From positions 1 through 5,175 of the forward strand of contig JBEGVB010000152.1 in assembly GCA_041178545.1 (NCBI GenBank): a stretch of DNA of 5,175 nucleotides, read 5' to 3'. A program made the position numbers and the translations under genes. The notes under the pieces were generated by a model. The model saw nothing but the letters and a program-made list of their open reading frames with translations, ran no database searches and was not told the DNA's origin. Shown in pieces: positions 1 to 5,175 of this stretch; the first letter of the stretch is position 1; each line of letters begins with the position of its first letter. The DNA is from JBEATZ01 sp041178545. Lineage in GTDB: Bacteria; Planctomycetota; UBA1135; UBA2386.

Positions 1-1465
1 GGGGCCATGCCGGCAAGACGAACCACGGCGTGGGCTGCAGGAGCCAGAGCGTCCCCGTGGCCCCGGGCACGGCCCCTGCGGTGCGCGGCGGCCACGAGAA
101 GAAGCCACCCACCCAGTCGCCGGGCCGCAGCTGGGTGCGGAACACGAGCGGCTGACCGATGGCAACCGGCCCGACGAAGGAGATGGCGGGCGTGCGCGCG
201 AAGGCGCCATCGAGGACGCCGGCCCGGCCCGTGAACTGCACCTCGACGCGCTTGGGCCCGCGCGCCGTGTCGGCAGGCGCACGGCAGGTCACGGTCTGGC
301 CGTCCACCACGACGACATCGGTGGCGGGGAGCCCGCCGATGCGCACCTGCGGGTTGGAGCCCGCGGAAGCGTCGAAGAACCTGCCGCGCACGGTGACGGC
401 CACACTGCCCGCGTCCCAGTGCGCCTGCGGCGGTTCGATCGACTCGACCAACGGCGTGGGCAGTCCCACGCGGTACAGACGCACACCACTTGCCGTGGTG
501 TAACAGAGCCACGAGCCATCGGCCGCCATCGACATCTCGCCGGTGGACTGCGGCTGGGACACCGGCACCGGTTCTCCGACCGGGAAGGTGTCGGTGACCT
601 GGAAGGTGCTGGTCTCGAGGACGCGAATGACGTTGCCGCTGGTGCTGGGCGCGTACATGCGGTCGCGCGTCGGGTCGAAGCAGTGGCCCGAGTCCATCCC
701 CACCGCGAAGGAGACGTTGGCCAGCGTGCCATTGAGGATGGCGGAGCCACCCGCGATCTCGACGGCACCGCGCACGCCGTTTCGGCTCAGCGAGACCATG
801 GACGAGAACAAGAAGGTGTTGAAGTTGCGTGCGACGGGGAACGCGTCGGTGGTCGCGTCGTAGGCAAACATGGGCCCGGCGCTGTCGTTGGCGACAGCAA
901 ACCACGCGCGGCTGCCGTCCGCCGACCGAGCCACGTTGACGGGCGTGGTGAGCTGCAGCACGGCATTGGGGTAGTCGGTGCGCACGGTCACGACGTTGTC
1001 GGCAAGGCGCAGCTCGCGCACGGGCGCGAACGACGAGCTGAGCGTGGTGAAGAGGGCGCGTCCGTTGGCGAGCGCGACGACGTCCCACACCGTGGTCTCG
1101 CCTGCCTGCGCGGGCACCAGCACGGTGGCCACCTGCCCGGTCGCCAGGTCCACGCGGTGCAACTGCAACTGCCCCCCGCTCAGCCCTGCGCTGCCGGCGA
1201 GCAGCGTGCTGCCGTCGAGGGTTAGGTCGATGCCGCGCAGCGAGAACCCGGAGAGCACCGGGGTCATGAACGACTGGGTGACCACGTTCCAGCGGAGCAG
1301 TCCCGTGTCGGTGGCGAGACAGACGATCCCGCGCTGTGCATCGAAGACGTGGGCCCGCACGCCCTGCACCGGGACCAGCTGGGTCGGAAGTTGTGCCGAC
1401 AGCGAGGCGACTGCAGCGAGGCAGACGGAGAGGGTGCGGATCACGGGGAACATGCCGGCCCGCAT
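1..1465 (-). CDS. Secreted propeller-like protein with IPT/TIG domain, C-terminus cut by window edge
   Basis: An open frame of 488 codons runs from ATG at 1465 to the left edge with no stop. A second in-frame ATG at 1453 is an equally possible start; neither has a clear ribosome binding site. Residues 1-24 look like a signal peptide (basic start, hydrophobic core LSVCLAAVASLSA, cleavage before Gln), so the product is probably exported. Residues about 30-338 hold seven blade-like units with recurring patterns such as LTLDGSTLLAGS, ARSADGSRAWFAV, FDPTRDRMYAPS and MAADGSWLCYTT, typical of YVTN/WD40-like beta-propellers. An IPT/TIG immunoglobulin-like domain follows at about 341-421 (PPQAHW at 345-350), then a C-terminal module beginning FARTPAISF at 422. 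By comparison with the related gene at 3342-4001, roughly 44 residues are missing. The function is unknown; binding at the cell surface is a guess from the fold. The coding call is firm, the domain names less so. Confidence 0.85.
   Translation of the reverse strand, partial: MRAGMFPVIRTLSVCLAAVASLSAQLPTQLVPVQGVRAHVFDAQRGIVCLATDTGLLRWNVVTQSFMTPVLSGFSLRGIDLTLDGSTLLAGSAGLSGGQLQLHRVDLATGQVATVLVPAQAGETTVWDVVALANGRALFTTLSSSFAPVRELRLADNVVTVRTDYPNAVLQLTTPVNVARSADGSRAWFAVANDSAGPMFAYDATTDAFPVARNFNTFLFSSMVSLSRNGVRGAVEIAGGSAILNGTLANVSFAVGMDSGHCFDPTRDRMYAPSTSGNVIRVLETSTFQVTDTFPVGEPVPVSQPQSTGEMSMAADGSWLCYTTASGVRLYRVGLPTPLVESIEPPQAHWDAGSVAVTVRGRFFDASAGSNPQVRIGGLPATDVVVVDGQTVTCRAPADTARGPKRVEVQFTGRAGVLDGAFARTPAISFVGPVAIGQPLVFRTQLRPGDWVGGFFSWPPRTAGAVPGATGTLWLLQPTPWFVLPAWP
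2..433 (-). repeat. Paralogous segment, copy 1 (IPT plus start of C-terminal module)
   Basis: This 432-base coding segment matches 3477-3908 in the same orientation. The encoded 144 residues align without gaps, with about 80 identities by hand count. At DNA level the longest exact match I noticed is 16 bases (265-280 and 3740-3755). It is a diverged gene duplication, not a recent repeat, and the homology probably continues beyond the left edge. Confidence 0.75.
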
Positions 1466-1541
1466 TGTCGCCGATCAGCGCCAAGATGGGCGGGCCCTGC
1501 AAGCTCGACAGGGGTACGCCGGGGCGCAACAGGCGGAGGGC

Positions 1542-3188
1542 TCAGTCCGCGGCGATCTCGCGCACGATGCCGCCTTCCACGTGGAGGCGGCGCGTGAGCT
1601 GCACGTTCTCGAGCATGCGGCGGTCGTGGGTGACCAGCAGGACGGTGCCGTCGAAGGACTCGAGAGCCTGTTCCAGTTGCTCGATCGCCTCGAGGTCGAG
1701 GTGGTTGGTGGGCTCGTCGAGCACGAGCAGGTTGACGCCGCGGCCCTGCAGCAGCGCCATGGCCGCGCGCGTGCGCTCGCCCGGCGAGAGGGACACAGCA
1801 GGTCGCCCGACGACGGCAGAGCCGATACCGAACTTGGCCAGCAGCGTGCGCACGTCGGCCGTGGGCATGTCGGGCACGCACCTGCCGAACACGTCGAGCA
1901 GCGGTGCCTCCCCGACGAACCCAGCGCGCGCCTGGTCGATCTCTCCCACCACGACGTTTGCGCCGAGCCCTGCGCTGCCCGCAGCGGGCGCGATGCGACC
2001 CAGCAACAGGCCCAGCAGGGTGCTCTTGCCGCCGCCGTTGGGCCCGGTGATGGCCACACGGTCGCGCAACCGGATCTCGAGGTCGACGGGCCCCAGCCGG
2101 AATGCACCGCGGTCGACGACGGCACCGCGCGCCACGGCCACCACGTCGCCAGAACGAGGCGCCTGCGCGATGGAGAACTGGAGCCGCCACTCCTTGCGCG
2201 GTGCCTCGACGGCCTCGAGCCGCTCGATCATGCGCTCGGTCTGCTTGACCTTGGCAGCCTGCTTCTCGGTCGTCTCGGTGCGGAACGCGCGCCCCATCTT
2301 GTCGCGGTCGCGCGCCTTGCGCCGCGCGTTCTTGACGCCCTTCTGCATCCATGCGCGCTGCCGGCGCGCCCGCGCCTCCAGCTCCGACTTGCGCGTCGCG
2401 AACTCGGAATACGCCTCTGCCGCGTGGCGCCGCGTCGTCGCACGCTCCTCGAGATAGGCATCGAAACCGCCGCCGTAGGTGACGACGCGCTGCAGACTGC
2501 GGTCGATCTCCACCACCGAGTTGACGGTGCGCGCGAGGAACTCGCGGTCGTGGCTTACGAGGACCACCGGCGCCTGCAGCCCGAGCACGAAGTCCTCCAG
2601 CTGCTCCAGCCCCTCGATGTCGAGGTCGTTGGTGGGCTCGTCGAGCAGGTAGACGTCGTAGCGCGAGAGCAGCAGCGCCGCGAGGCCTGCGCGCGCCGCC
2701 TGCCCGCCCGAGAGCGCCGTCATGGGCAGACCGAGGTCGACGTCGAGACCGAGGTCGGCCACCACGGATGCCGTGCGCTCCTCGAGGTCCGCCCCACCGA
2801 GGGCGAGCCAGCGCTCCAGCGCCTCGCTGTACCGCTCGTCGGACCCTGCAGCACCTTCTGCCATCTGGTGCGCCATGTCGTTCATGTGCGCCTCGGCAGC
2901 CCCGACGCCGGTGCGGCGCACGAGGAACCCGCGCACGCTCTCACCGACGATGCGTTCGGGCTCCTGCGCGAGGTAGCCGATGGTGGCCGTGGGCGGCGCG
3001 ACCGACACCGAACCCGCGTCGGGCGGACGCAACCCCGCGAGGATGCGCAGCAGGGTGGACTTGCCCACGCCGTTGGGACCCACGAGCCCTACCACGTCCC
3101 CAGGGGCCACGACCAAGTCGAGGCCCGAGAACAGTTCGCGCGCGCCATGGCTGGCGGCGATCCCACGTGCGTACAGCGTGACGCTCAC
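1542..3188 (-). CDS. ABC-F family ATPase (duplicated ATP-binding cassette protein)
   Basis: This cytosolic protein of 548 residues has two ATP-binding cassettes and no membrane segment, the layout of ABC-F proteins, which bind the ribosome E site as translation factors or antibiotic-resistance proteins. Cassette 1: Walker A GPNGVGKST at 37-45, signature LSGGQ at 159-163, Walker B with DEPTNDLD at 183-190, switch His in SHDRE at 212-216. A basic, helical linker (about 243-330) carries WMQKGVKNARRKARDRDK and matches the P-site interaction region of the family. Cassette 2: Walker A GPNGGGKST at 382-390, signature LSPGE at 467-471, Walker B with DEPTNHLD at 491-498, switch His in THDRR at 520-524. 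Both catalytic Glu are present, so it should hydrolyse ATP. I chose GTG at 3188 because the product then begins MSVTLYARG just before the cassette, as in relatives; GTG at 3224 would add 12 residues. Neither has a good ribosome binding site. Whether it confers drug resistance cannot be told. Confidence 0.95.
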   Translation of the reverse strand: MSVTLYARGIAASHGARELFSGLDLVVAPGDVVGLVGPNGVGKSTLLRILAGLRPPDAGSVSVAPPTATIGYLAQEPERIVGESVRGFLVRRTGVGAAEAHMNDMAHQMAEGAAGSDERYSEALERWLALGGADLEERTASVVADLGLDVDLGLPMTALSGGQAARAGLAALLLSRYDVYLLDEPTNDLDIEGLEQLEDFVLGLQAPVVLVSHDREFLARTVNSVVEIDRSLQRVVTYGGGFDAYLEERATTRRHAAEAYSEFATRKSELEARARRQRAWMQKGVKNARRKARDRDKMGRAFRTETTEKQAAKVKQTERMIERLEAVEAPRKEWRLQFSIAQAPRSGDVVAVARGAVVDRGAFRLGPVDLEIRLRDRVAITGPNGGGKSTLLGLLLGRIAPAAGSAGLGANVVVGEIDQARAGFVGEAPLLDVFGRCVPDMPTADVRTLLAKFGIGSAVVGRPAVSLSPGERTRAAMALLQGRGVNLLVLDEPTNHLDLEAIEQLEQALESFDGTVLLVTHDRRMLENVQLTRRLHVEGGIVREIAAD

Positions 3189-3263
3189 GGGGCCATCGTG
3201 CCGGATCGCACGACGCGCGGCCACCGCGCAGCGCGCGCGAATCCCGTCTGTCTTGAGGTCGCC

Positions 3264-3299
3264 CCAAAACGCAACCAGGCGCTCGTCAGGGCGCCTGGT
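3264..3299 (-). terminator. Probable intrinsic terminator of the short IPT gene
   Basis: On the minus strand, a perfect 9-bp stem (ACCAGGCGC at 3299-3291 with GCGCCTGGT at 3282-3274) with an 8-base loop is followed, after TGCG, by TTTT at 3269-3266. It lies about 45 bases past the stop of the gene ending at 3342 and before the ABC-F start, which suggests the ABC-F gene is transcribed from its own promoter. The T-run is short and offset by four bases, so efficiency is uncertain. Confidence 0.6.
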
Positions 3300-3304
3300 C
3301 GTGG

Positions 3305-3321
3305 CCTCGCGCTGTGCGAGG
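3305..3321 (-). other. Small hairpin next to the terminator
   Basis: CCTCGC and GCGAGG form a perfect 6-bp stem with a 5-base loop, between the stop at 3342 and the terminator stem that starts at 3299. It has no T-run of its own. It may stabilise the transcript end, or be chance in GC-rich DNA. Confidence 0.3.
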
Positions 3322-3341
3322 ATGCAACTAAAGCCTCGGGA

Positions 3342-4001
3342 TCAGAGCCCGAGCTGGATCACGTTGCTGAGGACCGGGTCGATGGCGGGACCGCCGGTCA
3401 GCACCTGGAACGCAGGGTTCCAGCCCAGCAGGCCGGCGTCGTTGGGGATCATGGCCGACACGTTGAACTCCGAGAGCGGCCAGGCAACCATCACGAACCA
3501 CTGCGTCGGCTGCAGCAGGAAGAGCGTGCCGTGCACACCGGGGACGCTGCGCGGGTTGAGTGCACCCCACGAGAAGTAGCCGCCGATGAAGTCACCAGCG
3601 CGCACCTGCGCGCGGAAGATCGCGGTCTGGCCGATCTGCGGGCCGGTGGCGAAGGACACGGCAGGCGTGCGGGCGAAGCCGCCGGTGCTGGTGCCGGTCT
3701 GGCCGTTCATGGTGACGAACACGTCCTTGGGGCCGGGCACCGTGTCGGCAGGCGCCGTGCACACGATGGTCTGCGTGTCGATCACCTGCACGTTCGTCGC
3801 GTTGACGGTGCCGAAGCGCACCTGCGGATTGGCCGCGGGCGAAGTGCTGAAGTTCTGGCCACGGATGGTCACGGTCACGGGGCCCTGGCTCCAGTGGGCC
3901 TGGGGCGGGGTCACGCGCTGGATGCTCGGGGCTTGCGCTGCGGCGGAGAGGCCGAAGACAAGGGAGGAAGCGAGGACCAGGAGGTGCTTGGCAAATTGCA
4001 T
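3342..4001 (-). CDS. Secreted IPT/TIG-domain protein of unknown function
   Basis: This gene encodes 219 residues from ATG at 4001. The start is supported by AGGTG six bases upstream; the GTG at 4010 lies inside that site and is less likely. Residues 1-22/24 are a clear signal peptide (MQFAKH, then LLVLASSLVFGLSAAA), with cleavage near AAA or AQA. An IPT/TIG immunoglobulin-like domain spans about 27-108 and includes PPQAHW (32-37), NPQVRFG and CTAPADT. A C-terminal module follows from FARTPAVSF (109) to the end, with FIGGYFSWG, LFLLQPTQWF and IPNDAGLLG (185-193). Residues 32-175 align without gaps to residues 345-488 of the propeller protein at the left of the window. Here the IPT and C-terminal module follow the signal peptide directly, with no propeller. 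The product should be exported. Its ligand or role is not known; IPT domains occur in many extracellular binding proteins. Confidence 0.88.
   Translation of the reverse strand: MQFAKHLLVLASSLVFGLSAAAQAPSIQRVTPPQAHWSQGPVTVTIRGQNFSTSPAANPQVRFGTVNATNVQVIDTQTIVCTAPADTVPGPKDVFVTMNGQTGTSTGGFARTPAVSFATGPQIGQTAIFRAQVRAGDFIGGYFSWGALNPRSVPGVHGTLFLLQPTQWFVMVAWPLSEFNVSAMIPNDAGLLGWNPAFQVLTGGPAIDPVLSNVIQLGL
3477..3908 (-). repeat. Paralogous segment, copy 2 (IPT plus start of C-terminal module)
   Basis: This is the partner of the segment at 2-433: same length, same orientation, gapless protein alignment from PPQAHW to the AWP motif. The two copies are separated by the ABC-F gene and by the propeller region of the left-hand gene. 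Confidence 0.75.
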
Positions 4002-4007
4002 AGGGGA

Positions 4008-4012
4008 CACCT
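4008..4012 (-). promoter_or_regulatory. Ribosome binding site AGGTG
   Basis: AGGTG on the minus strand is separated by six bases (TCCCCT) from the ATG at 4001. It is the only convincing Shine-Dalgarno sequence in the window and decides the start of the short IPT gene against the upstream GTG. I see no convincing promoter in the remaining sequence up to 4106. Confidence 0.6.
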
Positions 4013-4094
4013 ACATCGACACGGTACCGCCGGACCCTTGAGCCTTCACATCCAATCCTTTCCCAAATCGGGAGTTGCGTCGGCAGGGTCCTAC

Positions 4095-4128
4095 GGCCGA
4101 GCCGAACTAGCTCTGGGTTGGCTCGGCC
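4095..4128 (-). other. 9-bp inverted repeat around the stop codon of the small coiled-coil gene
   Basis: GGCCGAGCC (4095-4103) and GGCTCGGCC (4120-4128) are perfect reverse complements with a 16-base loop that contains the stop codon at 4107-4109. No T-run follows on the minus strand, so it is not a textbook intrinsic terminator. It may still mark a transcript end or protect the 3' end. Confidence 0.4.
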
Positions 4129-4373
4129 CCGGTGTCGTCCCCACCCACGTCCTCGTCCTCCTCGGCGATCCCGGCGCGCTGCAGCTTGAGGCGCAACCGA
4201 CGGTTCTGGCGCCGCAGCCGGTCCCCCGCCTGCTCCACCCGCCCCACCTCGTCGACGAGCAATCGAACCTGGGCACTGTTGAGAGCGATCTCCCCGGCCT
4301 CGGGGTTCTTGCGGAGCCAGGTGCGCAGGTGTGCGCGCAGGCGTTCGAGGCTGTCGCCGGTAGCGTGTTCCAT
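4107..4373 (-). CDS. Small charged coiled-coil protein, unknown function
   Basis: The frame encodes 88 residues from ATG at 4373 to TAG at 4107. I do not recognise the family. Residues 1-70 are rich in Arg, Leu and Glu and look fully helical. Leu and Val recur at heptad-like spacing from about 33 to 67 (QVRLLVDEVGRV, then DRLRRQNRRLRLKLQ), as in a short coiled coil with a basic end. The last 18 residues are an acidic, probably disordered tail (EEDEDVGGDDTGAEPTQS). There is no signal peptide or membrane segment, so it should stay in the cytosol. Codons mostly end in G or C like the neighbouring genes, which supports real coding. It starts 61 bases after the sulfatase stop, on the same strand, and could share its transcript. 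No ribosome binding site is visible. It could be a small nucleic-acid-binding or oligomerising protein, but that is a guess from composition. Confidence 0.65.
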   Translation of the reverse strand: MEHATGDSLERLRAHLRTWLRKNPEAGEIALNSAQVRLLVDEVGRVEQAGDRLRRQNRRLRLKLQRAGIAEEDEDVGGDDTGAEPTQS

Positions 4374-4434
4374 CGCGCCGACAGTACGCGCGGGCGGAGC
4401 CGCTGTCGCCCACGCAGTGCAGGACCCGCGCGGG

Positions 4435-5175
4435 TCAGCGCCCGACGACGGCCTCGAGTGCGGCGGTGGCGAGGACGCCGGCAGGGTTGGCTGCAGCCAC
4501 GAGCGGGAACCCCTGTGCGTACAACTGGGTGCCCAGCAGCCCGGGCTGGTTGGGCACCGCGACGGACCACGAGGCCGTGCCACCCGCGGTGACGAGCACC
4601 TGCGTGGCCGCGAGGTCGGTCCACAGGCTGCAACCCGGCATGCCGTAGCCGTCGAGGGCGAGCGGCAGTGCCTGACCGTTCCACGAGGCACCCTGGAAGC
4701 CGATGCCCAGCAGGCTGGCAGGCGCTGCAGCCCCCAGCCCATGGATCGACCAGCCGAAACTCGTGCCCAGCGCCGGCCGCGTGCCGGCAAGCACCGCGAG
4801 CTGAGGCGCAATGCCCCCACCGCTGCAGCCGATGCCGTAGGAGCTGGTCCACGACAGTTCGCGCAGGCGCGCAAGTTCGCGCGAGAGCTCGCGGTAGGAG
4901 TCTGCGGCTGCAGCGGACAACGGCTGCAGCAGCAGGTTGTTGGTCTGGAACGGGTCGGTGGCGAGGTCGTGGAGCTCCTCGCGCACGGAGAGGTTGGGAC
5001 GCACGAACCGCAGCAGCGCGTAGCGCGCGTTGCGGACCATCTCCGAGTCGCCGGCCGCCGCCATGGGCACCGTCCCGGTGAACTCGACCGAGTATGCGTG
5101 GGCGCGAGGCGACGGCTGGCCCGCGGCCGCGAGCAGCGGCGTCAGGTCCAAGGCATCGAGGGCCACTGTGGCGGG
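4435..5175 (-). CDS. Sulfatase-like hydrolase, C-terminal part, with Cys-containing C-terminal extension
   Basis: The frame is open to the right edge; 246 residues are visible and the start and catalytic N-terminal half lie outside. The GTG at 5166 encodes an internal Val. The first ten or so residues (PATVALDALDLTPLLAAAG) match the late motif of sulfatases that precedes the C-terminal subdomain. Visible residues about 44-83 (MVRNARYALLRF, then EELHDLATDPFQTNNLL) match the strand and the 'elyDLa-DP-E-nNL' motif that end the sulfatase fold. The metal site and the formylglycine Cys or Ser cannot be checked, so activity and substrate are unknown. From about 112 to 246 follows an extension not part of the sulfatase fold, with GIGCSGGG, LGTSFGW, MPGCSLW, VPNQPGLLG and LYAQGFPL. 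Its two Cys are the only ones visible and may form a disulfide, consistent with export. I recall similar tails on other planctomycete secreted proteins, but have not checked this. Confidence 0.75.
   Translation of the reverse strand, partial: PATVALDALDLTPLLAAAGQPSPRAHAYSVEFTGTVPMAAAGDSEMVRNARYALLRFVRPNLSVREELHDLATDPFQTNNLLLQPLSAAAADSYRELSRELARLRELSWTSSYGIGCSGGGIAPQLAVLAGTRPALGTSFGWSIHGLGAAAPASLLGIGFQGASWNGQALPLALDGYGMPGCSLWTDLAATQVLVTAGGTASWSVAVPNQPGLLGTQLYAQGFPLVAAANPAGVLATAALEAVVGR

Noticed and set aside
159..863. Plus-strand frames in the left part of the window
   Set aside because: They overlap the continuous minus-strand frame with signal peptide, propeller-like repeats and IPT homology, and show no domain of their own.
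1495..1513. A 5-bp hairpin (CCCTG/CAGGG) between the ABC-F stop and the left gene
   Set aside because: The stem is short, the loop is nine bases and no T-run follows; expected by chance at this GC content.
1704..2647. An exact 20-base direct repeat (1704-1723 and 2628-2647)
   Set aside because: Both copies encode the Walker B DEPTN motif of the two ABC-F cassettes; this is protein conservation, not a mobile or regulatory repeat.
4002..4106. A promoter for the short IPT gene, with TTGGGA as a -35 candidate
   Set aside because: No -10-like sequence at suitable spacing; not better than chance.
4374..4434. GC-rich palindromic sequence after the sulfatase stop, including CCCGCGCGGG, as a terminator
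   Set aside because: No consistent stem with a T-run on the minus strand; self-complementary CG runs are common in such sequence.
978..4592. A very long open frame on the plus strand (about 1204 codons) opposite four of the five genes
   Set aside because: It is antisense to genes with clear protein motifs and is a by-product of G/C-ending codons in them. Its translation is rich in Arg, His, Ala and Gly with no recognisable domain.
1..5175. A defence, toxin-antitoxin or biosynthetic system in the window
   Set aside because: None of the five genes has a nuclease, toxin, helicase, methylase or biosynthetic domain, and the small coiled-coil gene has no partner resembling a toxin.

Overview
The window is GC-rich DNA with five protein genes, all on the minus strand. 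In transcription order (right to left) they are: the C-terminal part of a sulfatase-like enzyme (runs off the right edge), a small charged coiled-coil protein of 88 residues, a short secreted IPT/TIG-domain protein, an ABC-F family ATPase, and a larger secreted protein with a propeller-like region followed by an IPT/TIG domain (runs off the left edge). There is no RNA gene, CRISPR array, insertion sequence or origin that I can support. No stretch over 300 bases lacks a gene.

The likely source is a member of the Planctomycetota or a similar GC-rich environmental bacterium. This is an inference from three things: a sulfatase carrying a Cys-containing C-terminal extension, secreted IPT proteins of unknown role, and weak or absent Shine-Dalgarno sequences on most genes. 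The ABC-F protein reads like the type common in Actinobacteria, so the assignment is not certain and a transferred gene is possible.

Layout: 1-1465 propeller-IPT protein (C-terminus missing); 1542-3188 ABC-F ATPase; 3189-3341 intergenic, with two hairpins of which one looks like a terminator for the upstream gene; 3342-4001 short IPT protein with signal peptide and a good ribosome binding site; 4107-4373 small coiled-coil protein whose stop codon lies in the loop of a 9-bp inverted repeat; 4435-5175 sulfatase C-terminus with extension.

The most informative observation is that the two IPT proteins share a gapless segment of 144 residues, about 56% identical by hand count, on either side of the ABC-F gene. 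This points to an old tandem duplication now separated by an unrelated gene. The end of that segment also resembles, more weakly, the C-terminal extension of the sulfatase, so three exported proteins in 5 kb may end in versions of one uncharacterised module. Beyond shared export, I see no evidence that the genes act in one pathway. The ABC-F protein is cytosolic and probably acts on ribosomes.
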